64,000 nt of DNA. Origin: Lingula anatina. Taxonomy: Eukaryota; Brachiopoda; Lingulata; Lingulida; Lingulidae. A program made the position numbers and the translations under genes. The DNA lies in contig NW_019775502.1 of assembly GCF_001039355.2 (NCBI RefSeq), positions 46,289-110,288 of the forward strand, in the 5' to 3' direction. This document shows positions 26,261 through 38,066 of the stretch, in pieces (the stretch's first letter is position 1; each line of letters opens with the position of its first letter). Below the pieces are notes generated by a model. The model did not search any database. It was not told the origin of the DNA and saw nothing but the letters and a program-made list of their open reading frames with translations.

Positions 26261-26890
26261 CTATGGCTAGGCTGGCACAGAGAGAGTTTGATGATAATTA
26301 TCGTAGTTAACGTATATTATGTGGGTTGTTTTTTGTTTGTTTCTTACACAAAACTTCCGTCTGTATAGCTTGGTTTTTAAAAAACTAATTTTATACACTT
26401 GAAAGTGTTCAAATCCATTAATAGAAATACGTACTGCCTCCAACGCGTTTTTCTCATTTACAACAGCATACTATAATAGCATACATAGCATACTATAATA
26501 ATATTTTGATTCGGAATATATTTACGATTTTATTGCTATATATCCAAGACAACAGCAAAGTTAACGTATTTTAACGTTCTTATTTCTAAATCAAAATGGA
26601 ATAATGTAGCTCATGAATTTCTCCGTCACTGAAATGCTCCTTTTGCGTTTATTTATGTCATCATTCCATTACGACTGCAGCTGAGAACTCCTCATTTGCC
26701 CAATTATACCATCCACGTATTGTTGGCCAATGGCGCAACGGAGCGTTACTCGGGCGTAGTTACGACGATCAGTTTTTGTCTTGGTGCAACGGGCGTAAGC
26801 AGGGAGAGTAAACCTGGCGCACGGACGCCAGGCGTTGCGGTTTACGACAGTCGTAGCCGAGTAAATTTACGCCCTGTTGGTGCAACCGGG
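26261..26890. mobile_element. insertion-like segment ending in a transposon-type terminus
   Basis: This segment sits between the contig join and duplicated copy 2, and has no counterpart before copy 1. Its last ~210 bp is much richer in GC and CpG than its surroundings. Read inward from the right, it begins GGGCCCGGTTGCACC followed by a GGGCGTAA motif, and both motifs recur inverted and direct at 26680-26890 (GTGCAACGGGCGTAA, GCGCAACGG). Such subterminal repeats are typical of DNA transposon or MITE ends. The opposite terminus is not present; it is probably lost at the N. The superfamily is not determined. Confidence 0.45.
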
Positions 26891-27583
26891 CCCAGGTTTC
26901 TAGCCAGTGAAGCACTCCTTCCGAGCCAGCTACTACAAATACACTAAAGCCTGCCCTTTCTTCCACAAATCTTGAGATGTCCTTGCTGCCTGGCTACAGC
27001 TCAGCAAGTGAAGAGATCTGATACAGAGGATAAACACAGATAAGGAATCTGCTTAATCACGGGAGAGTATTTAGGCACTGATAGGGACTGCACAGAAAAA
27101 TAAAGGATATTAGAGAGAGGATATTAAATAAGAGATAATGTTAAAGACTTCAATACAGATACAATGCAGGGGTTCCATTGCCTGGACTTAAACCTGGGGC
27201 TGTTCATAATTGAGGACTCAAAACCAGTCCAGAATCAATACATCGAGTTGAGCTCAGAAAGCAGGTTGATTGCTTTACTGTGTGTTATGAACCCCCCCCC
27301 CCCCCCAGTTTACTGGGATAACACTTGTATTATAATTCTTTTTATTTTTTTATTTCAATTTAAAACAAAACACAGATAATATTGGACCAAATTAATGCCA
27401 TGAAGGTCAAAGAAAGGATTTTGATTATTTTTTCTTAAACCAAACAATCATATTTAGTTCTTGGCAACAAATCATCACTATGCTACAGGCCAACTGACTC
27501 TAGAGAAAGTGCAACCTCGAATGTCTCACCAATGTATGGGATAAATCCTAGACCAGCTTAGAAAACATTGAAACACTGGTCAA
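26891..27583. repeat. duplicated segment, copy 2
   Basis: Second copy of the 25564-26254 segment (693 bp). It includes the matching poly-C15 tract at 27292-27306 and continues into unique sequence at its right end. See copy 1 for the haplotype interpretation. Confidence 0.9.
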
Positions 27584-28674
27584 GTAGACAGACCCTGTTG
27601 GTCAAGTTATGAGAGGCCACAATGTATAACAGGGAAGAAGCAGATAACATTTCTGCAGTATTTACTGATGATCCTGTTAACGGAATATCAATACAATAAC
27701 ACAGACACCTACCAAAAACTAACAGATAAAAATTCCGCACACACAGATAGATTACCCCTTATTATCAGATAATCTAAACAATAACAGAGACAGGACTGCA
27801 ATCTGAGAGAAATTTCAACACAATTTGTGGCTGATCCAATTATCAATGCATAAACAGAATAACAAGGTATAACTGATTTCAGCCAAAGTTCCTTTATCAA
27901 TCATACGTGAAGTAGTCTTGGCTCAGCACAAGAGAGGGTTTTTTTCTTGAGAGTAAACAAAATGGGTTAATACCAAACTAATCAAACTGATCATATGGAG
28001 AAATTTGAAGAAAACAAGGAGAGATGATGAGGAGATGATTCAGTAAACAATGGTGATACCATGTGTTACAACAGAATGGTCATGTGAAACCCATATCATG
28101 TCATGTGAAGCGCTCACTGTGTCATTTGAAACCCATATCATGTCATGTGACACCCAGAGTTTCCCAAACCACAGGCCATTTCCTTGTTTGGCAATCTGGC
28201 AGCAGGGAACGGATTGATTCTTCCTAATTGACTTGATCTATTTCCAATCTGCTCTCACTGCTGACCAATTCTGGGGTCTTCTCAAAACAACAACAAGAAA
28301 ACAAATCATCCAAACAAGTTAATTTAATTCACATTTTGGTAAAAATTTGATGGAGAAATTTTTGCCCAGTTTAAAGATTGCATTTTCGTCATCAGGCACA
28401 GCAATTTAAGAGTGTTGACCACTGGTGGACTTACAAAAAATAATGTGGTAAAAATAAACATGCACCGATTTTATCATAAAAGACCAAGTACATCAAAATC
28501 AAAGGGCAAGCTCCCCACTGATAAACAATCAAAATGCTTTAAGATACACAGCATATGACAGCTTGTAGATCAAACAGGAAAGCAATCCCAGGTAGCAGAG
28601 GTCAAGACCCCAAGACTGACCATAACTGCCCACAAACATCATCCTGTGATGATTTCCTCCCCTTACCACAGGGG
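27584..28674. other. non-coding stretch
   Basis: No recognised gene. It contains the short direct repeat at 28081-28150, listed separately. Confidence 0.5.
28081..28150. repeat. 28-bp direct repeat, two copies
   Basis: Copies at 28081-28108 and 28123-28150 share GAAACCCATATCATGTCATG and differ at one base. A 14-bp spacer separates them. Confidence 0.9.
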
Positions 28675-29428
28675 GCTTCACATCTGAAGCCTTTGAACAT
28701 TTTCTTATGTAAACCAATTTCCTATTCCTACATTGAAGATTTTATGATTTCCTCATTCTGCGTGTGTGTTTCAGTTTTTCTTTTTATTGAGAGAAAGACA
28801 GAGAGAAAGATCAGTTGATATTTATCAGTTCAATTCTACTTTGGATAAAACAATTAACTATGAAAGTTCAGCAATTGCCATTTAAACTGATACAATTCAA
28901 AACTTAATTTTTTTCTTGTGGAATATTAATCAATACCCCCCTCCAAAAAAAAAAAAGAAAGAAAGAAAAAAGAAAAAGAAAAAAACATCCACAATTATGA
29001 ATTGGCCCCTCAACGTGTTGCATTTAGAATTTTGAAACCAGCTGACAATTATTTTTTCCTTGAGATATTTTCATCAGGTGGCTCCAATTAAATTTAATAG
29101 CCTGGGGATGAAAGGTTGCCATGACCTTGTCAACCACATTGAAATAGGCGATGATTTCTCTGGAAATAATTGATGATTTTCTGGAAATAATTGCTGCATC
29201 TAACGAAGTATTAAATGTCAGATTTTCAGCAACAAAAATACATGCAAGTCCACATGACATTCTTCAGAGTACCCATGGTGTTACAAAAAATTCAAAGATG
29301 CTAAATATTTTGAAAATTTAGTCTAAATCTAAAAAAATTCCTGTTATTCATTTTTTTTCTCAGACCATGAACCACACTCCTGTCAGCTGATCTGACATAT
29401 TAATTCTGCAAAACGCAAGGTCTTAAAG
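28675..29428. repeat. duplicated segment, copy 1 (probable haplotype copy)
   Basis: This 754-bp segment recurs at 29559-30314 with a few single-base or homopolymer differences. It is followed by 129 bp of unshared sequence and then a single N, after which copy 2 begins at once. It contains a purine-rich (GAAA)n stretch near 28945-28986. Best read as two alleles left unmerged by the assembler. Confidence 0.92.
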
Positions 29429-29557
29429 GCATAATAACTCTTTGTATGAGACCTATATTTCACAATAAAAACCTTGTGAATAACTCATAGAAATATAATA
29501 TATTCTGTTTTACCACAAAAACAGCAGTTATAGCTTTTATTCTGATATTTGAACTTG

Positions 29558-29558
29558 N
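29558..29558. other. single-N contig join
   Basis: One N immediately before duplicated copy 2, marking a contig boundary. Confidence 0.85.
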
Positions 29559-30314
29559 GCTTCACATCTGAAGCCTTTGAACATTTTTCTTATGTAAACC
29601 AATTTCCTATTCCTACATTGAAGATTTTATGATTTCCTCATTCTGCGTGTGTGTTTCAGTTTTTCTTTTTATTGAGAGAAAGACAGAGAGAAAGATCAGT
29701 TGATATTTATCAGTTCAATTCTACTTTGGATAAAACAATTAACTATGAAAGTTCAGCAATTGCCATTTAAACTGATACAATTCAAAACTTAATTTTTTTT
29801 CTTGTGGAATATTAATCAATACCCCCCTACAAAAAAAAAAAAGGAAGAAAGAAAAAAGAAAAAGAAAAAAACATCCACAATTATGAATTGGCCCCTCAAT
29901 GTGTTGCATTTAGAATTTTGAAACCAGCTGACAATTATTTTTTCCTTGAGATATTTTCATCAGGTGGCTCCAATTAAATTTAATAGCCTGGGGATGAAAG
30001 GTTGCCATGACCTTGTCAACCACATTGAAATAGGCGATGATTTCTCTGGAAATAATTGATGATTTTCTGGAAATAATTGCTGCATCTAACGAAGTATTAA
30101 ATGTCAGATTTTCAGCAACAAAAATACATGCAAGTCCACATGACATTCTTCAGAGTACCCATGGTGTTACAAAAAATTCAAAGATGCTAAATATTTTGAA
30201 AATTTAGTCTAAATCTAAAAAAATTCCTGTTATTCATTTTTTTTTCTCAGACCATGAACCACACTCCTGTCAGCTGATCTGACATATTAATTCTGCAAAA
30301 CGCAAGGTCTTAAA
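29559..30314. repeat. duplicated segment, copy 2
   Basis: Second copy of 28675-29428, starting on the first base after the N. Beyond 30314 it diverges completely from what follows copy 1, as expected if one allele carries an insertion or rearrangement there. Confidence 0.92.
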
Positions 30315-30735
30315 AGAATTCTGAAAACTCCCTTTAAATTACTCTAATAATATTAAGTAATTTCTTCAGTAGCTCAAGGACCACTCATGACTAATTCAGG
30401 TATATTTTGACTCAAATAAATAGTCATAACTGTTTGAGTAATTTGATTTTGTTTCCAATCAATGACCACATCTTTTAATAGTTTTTCAATTATTTGTATT
30501 ATAATGTAGGGTTAGCTCATCACTTAATGCAAAACATACCACAAGTCAAATCATGTACATTATGTAACGATTCTACTTGTATTACTGCACAAATATCAGC
30601 CCAGGTATTCTAAATATTTCAACTTCCCAAACAAAATTCCCCTAAAATCCCATCCTTTTTTTTTCACATCTTACCCAGACTTTAGCTGTCCACATTAATC
30701 TTGCACTTAACAGCTATCTCATTAATTCCAACCAA
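30315..30735. other. non-coding stretch, nothing recognised
   Basis: AT-rich sequence with no gene or repeat that I can support. Confidence 0.5.
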
Positions 30736-30970
30736 GACCGCATTCAGATTCACACATGGTACAAGCTGGGTCGGTCCAACTCTGCTAGGAATTCTCACTA
30801 AAGTGGAATCAGTGAAATTAGCTTAATCAGGACACGACAGTTAATTATCCCTTAGCTGCTCAAGGAGGCATGAACAACAATTAAGCTTATTCTTCTGATT
30901 ACACTGTAGCAATAATCCCTTGCAGAGTTGGACCGAACCAGCTGGTACGATGTCTGAATCTGAATGCTCC
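30736..30970. mobile_element. MITE-like element with ~50-bp imperfect TIRs
   Basis: The left arm (30736-30785) is the imperfect reverse complement of 30922-30970, with a well-matched inner block reading TCGGTCCAACTCTGC. Total length is 235 bp with no coding capacity. The ends start GACCGCATTCAG and GGAGCATTCAG. Flanks are CCAA and CTAA, so no clean target duplication. The ends resemble those of the 52816-53029 element. Confidence 0.75.
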
Positions 30971-32398
30971 CTAAATGATCATTTATTTTGCTGATATCAG
31001 AAATCAAGGCGTGTAGATTAGGCAATGGTTCCGCTTATATCACTGTACAAATATCCTCTCTGGTATATCTGTCTGGAGAAAACCCATCATGCTCTGCTGA
31101 CAGTACGTCCCTTGGTGTCAGTGAGTGCTTTCTTAGAGGCACATTTGGCATATTCTGCAAGTTGTGATTTTTTTTCTTTTCAAAATTGACTGCTTGTTTC
31201 CTTATGTTGGCCAGAAAAAGGTCTGCTGTAAATCAAATTTTGATCGAGGTTCTGTGCCATTTCTCAAGTTTGGTTGATTATAGGGTAACAAGGTAGACTT
31301 TTTTTTTAGCAAAAGAGCCCCTTTTTGAAATTTTTGTCTGCAGCCCTGAGGAAAATGCTATTTCAAAATGTTTTTTTTTTAAAGAAAAAAAGAAATGCCC
31401 TGCTAATAAATATTCTGCCCCCCCCCCCCCAAAAAAAAAATGATAAATAAAAAAACAACTACTAACAATTTCTTTTGATGACTTGATGACCTTAAATAAG
31501 AACATGGGAAAATGGGTAATGTTAACAAATTTTGTAAATATACCATATACTTGAAAGAACCTTCTCATACATTCCTCTTCCGTAAAAAAAAACTAAATGC
31601 AAAGAAAGTGGCTCCCTTTTTCTAAGAAAAGGTCGGTTTATTGGCTAAAGCATTGTTAACAGGCAACAAAATCTCTGGTCACGCTCAAAGAAGAAGACTC
31701 CTGGGAATGGGATGGTAAGATCCGAAATTCCAAGATAACATTCCAGGTACTGTTCAGGTTCATTACACGGGAAATTCCTGGGAACAAAAGGTCAAAGGAA
31801 GGCTAAAACCCTTGGGTTCGTGAGACCATATCTTTTATCGGACCACTAGAATGTCAAGGTTTATAATAAATAACAGATTTAAGACACAGGGGACTTGGGG
31901 GGGGGGGGGCAGGGGGGGGCATCCAACACCATTCCCTGTCACTACCTTTCATTAAATTAAATAAAACCAAACATATAATTATAAAGCCTCCAGTGCCTAT
32001 TTTTTCAATATTTTCACTTGGAGACAAAAAAAAAACGTAACTTTGACATGCATATTCTGCATATAAAAAGTAAGCAGAAAATTAAAATCTTAACTAGATT
32101 TACACAAAGAAAAGTAGGAACATTTATCCTAAAATGAGTCTCCCACCCACCCCACCTGTCCCTACCCATCACCTGTCTCGTATTCCCCAGAGTGCACCTG
32201 ACTTCCTGGAGTTAGGGGAGAGAAAGGTGGCTTACACTACAGATATATACTAAACAGTGTAAAGTCCCCCTAGATATGTAAAAATAACCTGCACCAAACC
32301 TACAGATATTATTTTCATTTTGATGAATAGAATCTGCTTAAAATAGATCTCATTTTTCTGCTTTGATCATAATAAACAATGATGCCACGTTTCCTTAC

Positions 32399-32450
32399 CT
32401 CTCTTCTCTAGTATCTTCTCTCCTCAAAATGATACATCAAACAAAGATAT
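32399..32450 (-). other. candidate 52-bp exon closed in all frames
   Basis: One of the best-looking splice-site pairs here: on the minus strand a pyrimidine tract ending GTGTATTTCAG precedes it, and the donor AGAGAG followed by GTAAGGAAAC ends it. All three frames contain stops. In the phase left by the 36.5 kb candidate it would give DIFV and stop. It is therefore a UTR exon, a non-coding RNA exon, a poison cassette, or chance. Confidence 0.28.
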
Positions 32451-33297
32451 CTGAAATACACAAGAGAAAATATTGTATAAATATCTCAACTTCAAACACA
32501 TCTTGTGGATAAAAATAATTTTGCATCATGCTGTAAAGGAAAGGTGAGCATTAAATGTCATCATCACTACACCATACCTCTCTCTCTCCACCTACAAAGT
32601 CACTGTACTCAGTTACTAGTAGTACCTAAAAACATGGACTGCAATCCAGACTTGGCCAATTCTGCAATTCTATTTTGGCTTCTTTAAGCACATCTGTTAA
32701 TAAATTGGGTAATTCAGACAGCCTGTTGACATCATTTTCCTAGAATAAACATAATTGTTTTTGCCTCTTGCCATTCAGAGGCCTAAAAAAGCAAGGAGCA
32801 GAAGATATGACATCACAGACAAGATGAGCCGATCCTAGAACTTATATATACTTCATAAGAATTATTGTGCTGTTTTGGGTAGTCTACACCACAAATTGCT
32901 CTTCAAGCTTAAGTGTCTAAAAACAAGATATTCCAAGTGATTTGGGGCTTTCTTCATCTCCAAAATAAACTTCCAGGAAATGCATACAAATGAAAAATCA
33001 GCAAAGCTATGTGGGATATGGCTCATTCTCAAGGAAAAATCGCCAGATAAATCCATCTTCTCAAACTTGATAATGAAATTTGCCCAAAACCAATACAATT
33101 CCAGAAATTCCCATTTCCTGGAACATATCAACAATGATTAAACATCAACTGTCTTAAAGTAATTTAGCACTGCTTGTCAGGCACAGTTTAAAGAGAACAA
33201 ATTGTAGGCTATAGAAGCACCCAGTAACCTTCCAATTTCTTTGCAACAAATCAAATTTTAGCGCTAAAGATACATCTCCATTGTAATTGTCACTTAC

Positions 33298-33336
33298 GTT
33301 CATGGAAAATAGGGAACTGTTCACTACCAACTTAAA
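33298..33336 (-). CDS. candidate 39-bp microexon
   Basis: The minus-strand acceptor (CATCTTTCTTGGGATTCAG) and donor (ATGAAC followed by GTAAGTGAC) are both strong. The 39-bp interval is open only in phase 0 and encodes FKLVVNSSLFSMN. Its phase does not match the 36.5 kb exon, which leaves one base, so it does not fit the main proposed chain. No family is recognised. Confidence 0.2.
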
Positions 33337-35504
33337 CTGAATCCCAAGAAAGATGAGATTCAAAGGTACTCTCAAGTGAAATGATGGCAAAAATCCCTCT
33401 AAAAAAAGCAATTCCAGCAGGAATCGTCGCCTCTTTTGTTCAGCGTTCCAAGGAAAGGACACAAAATGTCCCGTCTTATCTGTACTAAATGACTGTAATG
33501 CTTCAGTGTACTGTGGCAGACCCTAAACTGTGGTCTAACCAAATGTCAAGGCACAAGATAAATGATACATCATTTAAAGCTTCCGTTGTTTATTGTTTTT
33601 TATTCTCTTTCCGTTTGTCTTTATTCCTCCTTTTTACCCTGGCATTGTGGTTTTCTGTTGTTAATTGCTTTTTTTCCTTTTCATTTTGAAGAATTGTTCT
33701 TCCTTGTCTTAATGATTTACCATTCTATTCTTATTTTCACTTCACTACCTCTCAAGTATGTTTCCCCATTGTGGTTTTCCAAGTGCTTTATCCCAGACAG
33801 AATGCCAAGATGATTTATTAGGTAGAATTGCAGAAGTCAACAAATCAGGAAGGAGGGAAGGAAAGAGGAAACAGATAAATGCCGAAATTCATGTCTATGT
33901 CATTCGAGCTGTTGTTTCTGGGCACTGACGAGATGCAAGGGATGCAACAGTTCTATTTACAGCACGTGTTACAGAGGCGTCAATTTTGCCTGCATGATTC
34001 ATTAGCAGTGCACATTCTATCTGTGTGGCTTCTAGTATTTTATCAGTTGTTCATGGTGTTATGCCAACTGACTGCAATACCCACCACACGCCTGATCAGC
34101 TGCCTGTATTGACTTAATGTGCTGGGTTGTCTGCCAGGACAGTTTACACACAGATAACTAAATCCACTGCTATCTGCATTTATCAGAACGCTTCACCCAC
34201 AGTTCTATCAGAATCTCTCTCAATTTCTTCAATGTCTGGGTAATTAGTATTAGCTGGTAACTTTCAATTAGAAGTGAATATGTATTAATTGATATTCCTG
34301 TATGCATACGTGCACTCGCACACACACACATGTAGGTACACCATACACATGCACACACACAAAACACACGCATACACACAGACATGCACACGCATGCACG
34401 TACACACACACAAACCAGAAAGATAATATTCCAAAACAGGCACACATACAGCTGGGATATCCTCCCTGCCCACCTGATGGTTCATCTTTTTTCCCCACAA
34501 ACAAACATAACTCCCCAGTTTGTTGACATCATAAACATATTGTCCAAATAAATCATATAGGTGGCCATCTCTCCAGTGCATGGCAGTTATATAGGGAAGA
34601 ACTTGAGGAATCTTAAACATTTTCCATTTTTTACTACTGCTACCAGCATGACTGTGTTTTTGCTGGATGCTGACTGATTACCTTGAAAAAGCCCTTAATT
34701 GCCTCTATCTTAATGGATTATGTAACGGTTAATGAGTTAATGTGCACAATATCTAATGTAAACAAAATCTGACACTAATATATGTTTAAATAACAAATAA
34801 TGTGTTTACTGGTCTAATATGAACAAAATGCTATTTAAACATCTTGAAAGGAAAATGGAATAAGATTTGTTTGAGAAGAAAATAAGCACTCAAACCTACA
34901 AATACTAGTTGCAGCATGTGTATATATCTTGTCACAAGCTTCTCATATTAATATTTATTCACAGTGTGACAGATGTAACTCTCCTAATCAATCTCATAAT
35001 CTTAAAACAACATTAATGGCTAAAATGTATATATTTTCTACATAGACGGCATAGCAAAAAACAGTTGTCTTATGAGCCATCTCTACCCATATCCGATCAC
35101 AATTTGTTGTCAAGGGTGAGCCAGATTTGAGTTATGCTTATAACAAGCAATTCAAGTTTAAAGACCCAATAATCTGTTTATTTATATACCTAGTCCAAAT
35201 TATGCCACATAGATATCAAATGCTATACTTCAATGTATACTTTTAATTCAGTTCCATATACCAAGAGCAAACCTGTGAGAGCGATCTAGTAATCTGTGTG
35301 TAAACTGTCCTATTCTGAGAAATGCTCTGGTTCCCCTGTATATATATCAGTTATGAAATGTGGATCATCTGTGGTGATTGACATGGGTGACCTGGCAGGA
35401 AATGGCCTGGTTACACTTGTGATGGGATAATGATGGGGTCAACAGAGATCAAATATCATGTCTTCAGCACTGAACTTTAGGAAACTTATCCCCTCTTTTT
35501 TGTG

Positions 35505-35687
35505 AGCACATTCAGAACAGCGGACTAACAGACTTGTGGATCAAATATGGCAACCCACTAAAAAGCTTGACGATTAATTCTTGATAAGACAATGAATAGA
35601 TTTCCCACAGGAATTATGCAACAAGAATTTAAGTGGGTTGACCATATTTGATCCGCAGATCTGTTAGTCTGCTGTTCTGAATGTGCT
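35505..35687. mobile_element. 183-bp MITE-like element with ~56-bp TIRs
   Basis: Left end 35505-35560 and right end 35632-35687 are inverted repeats with few mismatches, starting AGCACATTCAGAACAGC and including a GATCAAATATGG block. The interior is short and non-coding. No clear target-site duplication. A related fragment of the right arm occurs at 63819-63856. Confidence 0.85.
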
Positions 35688-36174
35688 GTATGCCATGATT
35701 CACAAAACTTTTCTGCATCATTACTGTTTGTTGGCAGGCTCTGAGGGCCGTAACTCCCATGATCAATTCTCCAATCCCTAATTCTTATTATGGGTATCTT
35801 TTTTTTTTTGAAGGATCCACACCTCAATGCTTCCTTAGATGGTACATTTTTCTAAAGGTTTAACTGCTTTTGTTCTATAAAGAACATGTACCAGAGACAC
35901 TTGCTCCTACCAGCTAATTACATAATAGCTCATAATGATATAATGCAATTTGAAAACCAACCTCATATCCTGAAGAAAGGATCTTTTAGCTATTGTACGG
36001 TGGATCGGCTTAAAGTTTAATACTAAGAAAATTTATCTAAATGCAAGCTTGATTAAGGGCAAAAGACACGAAAATGTTAGTAACTTTCATACCTCTCCCT
36101 TTACCTCAGAATCTCTGGAACACTATCTACGTACACAACTGCAAGAAGTTCCTTTACTGAATACAGTTTACTAT

Positions 36175-36196
36175 ACTTCACTTCACTTCACTTCAC
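36175..36196. repeat. (ACTTC)n pentanucleotide repeat
   Basis: Slightly more than four perfect ACTTC units. Confidence 0.9.
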
Positions 36197-36535
36197 TGCT
36201 CTTTGTTGCCACCTCAACTAATACAATTTCTCACAGAAAGGGAACATTTCTTGCCTTGGCTGAATATTTGATGTTTTAAACCTCTTCCAAAAACCAAACA
36301 CGTACTTAGAGTCTATCCCCCAAAGGTAGGCTTCCTTTCCCTTCCCTTCCTCCAGTTCCAGGTCCAAAAAACTGTGACTGCTATAATATCTGATCTTTTC
36401 CCATCAAGTTCTACTCACCTAAGCTCTCTATCCAACAGCCTAGAAACTTACTCCTTATTCTCACCTTGACAGAGGGTTTTCAACATGCCTTCTCCTCCTC
36501 CACATACCAAGGTAGATGACCTCCCCCCCTCTTAC

Positions 36536-36606
36536 CTTTACTATAACAGATGTCTATCAAAGCATGTGGTTTGGGAGGAAAATTGGCAACATTCAGATCA
36601 AGTATC
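36536..36606 (-). CDS. candidate internal coding exon (71 bp)
   Basis: On the minus strand an acceptor with a TTGTTATTTTCCC tract and GGTGGCAG precedes it, and a GTAAAG donor followed by GTAAGAG ends it. Only the frame that takes its first base as the end of a split codon is open through all 23 codons, giving ILDLNVANFPPKPHALIDIC then YSK, with one base left over. This start phase matches the two bases left by the candidates at 37968-38066 and 59793-59918, and the leftover base suits 6579-6645. No family is recognised. A plus-strand acceptor and open frame overlap the same interval, so the strand is not certain. Confidence 0.35.
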
Positions 36607-36773
36607 CTGCCACCATGGGAAAATAACAAACACTGATTAATTACCTGATGTGGTGGCTGCTGCTTACCTGGAAGGTTCTCAATACTAGTAGTAAACCCTT
36701 GTGTCTGATCTATAGCTTCCTTGAAAATATTTATATGTTGAAGGAATCTAGTACTTTAGAATGAATGGTCTCT

Positions 36774-36835
36774 GGTGGTTGTTACTTTCCTGATGATATG
36801 TTTGGTGGTTGTGTTACTTTCCTGATGATATGTTT
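36774..36835. repeat. ~30-bp direct duplication
   Basis: Two adjacent copies (36774-36803 and 36804-36835) of a GGTGGTTG...ACTTTCCTGATGATATG unit, differing by a two-base insertion. Confidence 0.9.
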
Positions 36836-36886
36836 ATTTATTTATTTGAGGAAAAAAAGGAGGAAGGCTAAATTCTCACCCCCACT

Positions 36887-36911
36887 CCTCTCTCTCTCTC
36901 TCTCTCTCTCT
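36887..36911. repeat. (CT)n microsatellite
   Basis: About twelve CT units on the plus strand. Confidence 0.9.
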
Positions 36912-37967
36912 GCAAGGTATGTGTGGTATCAGTCTGTTTTTACCATCTTTCTATCTTTGGCAAACTTATGCTTCATATTGTTTTGCTTAGAAAAAAAGGT
37001 GGAAGCACAGGAAAACTGCCGAGGCAAGTCGTAAAGACAACAGAATTAATTTTCTCTATGAGTGGTGATGAAACTCATCCATCATATGAGACAAAAATGA
37101 AATGTATATGACATATGTGGTACAGAGACACAATGTGGAAGAAATCAGATCAGAAACATGGCGTGAGGGGGGGCCATCTCTGGCTGGGAAAATTTCTGCT
37201 CTGAATTTGATAAATTTGATCAAGATTCTAGGAAGAAGCATAGATTTAATTTTTTTTTTCAATAACACAAATTTTTAGCTAGAGGCCTGTTGAAAGCCTG
37301 GCAAACTGCTACTTATTCCACCTAGCTGTGCCTATTTTAAAAAATTAACTGTCAAACATTCTTTCTCATTATACAAAAATTGAATTAAGCCTTTCAATCT
37401 GACAGACAAAATACAGAGGACGTGTATGGTCCAAGGAAACATCCCTGCCCTGGTTCTTAAATGAAGTTATTAACTGACTTGCATAATGTATGGCCTGTGG
37501 GTGTTGACAAGATGATGGTCTTATTACTTTAGGCCAAGCAGGTAGTCTGTGAAAGAAATACACTGGCAGTATGCAAGGCTTTGGGCAGTAGTTCTCCCCC
37601 GTGTTGAGGAGTGTTCATTGATTTGGTTTAAAAACACCTTTGCAATTAACACTACTTCAGGTGCAAGTTTCTACCCCATGGCCCCGTAAGGGAATGTGCG
37701 TGGTTCCACGTACAGAGCCACCCGTAGAGCAAACACAAGTCAATATTTTTATCAGAATCAGGAACAACTTGTACTTGAAGTTATGTTTACTGCCAAAATC
37801 AACTTATGACATCAACCAATATATCGAGAAATGAATGCCTGGGAGAGATGAGTCAGAGAACAGCTTTTTTCAAATCAAAACATCCCAACTTTAGAACTGT
37901 AATGATTTGTGTGAGGTTTAAATTATGAGCTAATTGTACCCCTTACAGAATTCATCAACATATTTAC
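36912..37967. other. non-coding stretch
   Basis: Nothing recognised besides short chance ORFs. Confidence 0.45.
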
Positions 37968-38066
37968 CTTAATAATGAGTTTTGTATTTTTTGAGAAACC
38001 TTGACACAAACTTCAAAGTCGGGAGAAATCAGAAATTCACTGTCGTACTTTTGTTTTAACACTCGC
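37968..38066 (-). CDS. candidate internal coding exon (99 bp)
   Basis: On the minus strand an acceptor (TTAACCTGGATTGCAG) and a donor (ATTAAG followed by GTAAATATG) bound 99 bp that are open in one frame, for example YDSEFLISPDFEVCVKVSQK. It starts with one base of a split codon and leaves two, so it keeps phase between the 59793-59918 and 36536-36606 candidates and joins either. The open frame continues upstream to an ATG at 38164, so the acceptor choice is not forced. The sequence carries more CpG than its surroundings, as exons often do in such genomes. No known domain is recognised. Confidence 0.35.

Larger units (their letters stand above)
30971..35504. other. mostly non-coding stretch
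   Basis: Contains homopolymer tracts at 31418-31440 (C then A) and 31897-31919 (G), and a CA-rich stretch at about 34311-34430. Two small exon candidates at 32399-32450 and 33298-33336 are listed separately. Nothing else is recognised. Confidence 0.45.

Noticed and set aside
29024-30146. Two identical 78-codon minus-strand ORFs
   Set aside because: Identity reflects the duplicated (probably allelic) segments, not a conserved gene pair.
33154-33519. Long minus-strand open frame around 33.2-33.5 kb
   Set aside because: About 120 codons rich in Phe and Leu with no recognisable domain. Only the 39-bp interval with strong splice sites is kept, as a weak exon.
36665-36706. Exon-like interval with strong TTCCAG/GTAAGC donor
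   Set aside because: Weak acceptor, only 58 bp from the next candidate, and out of phase with it.
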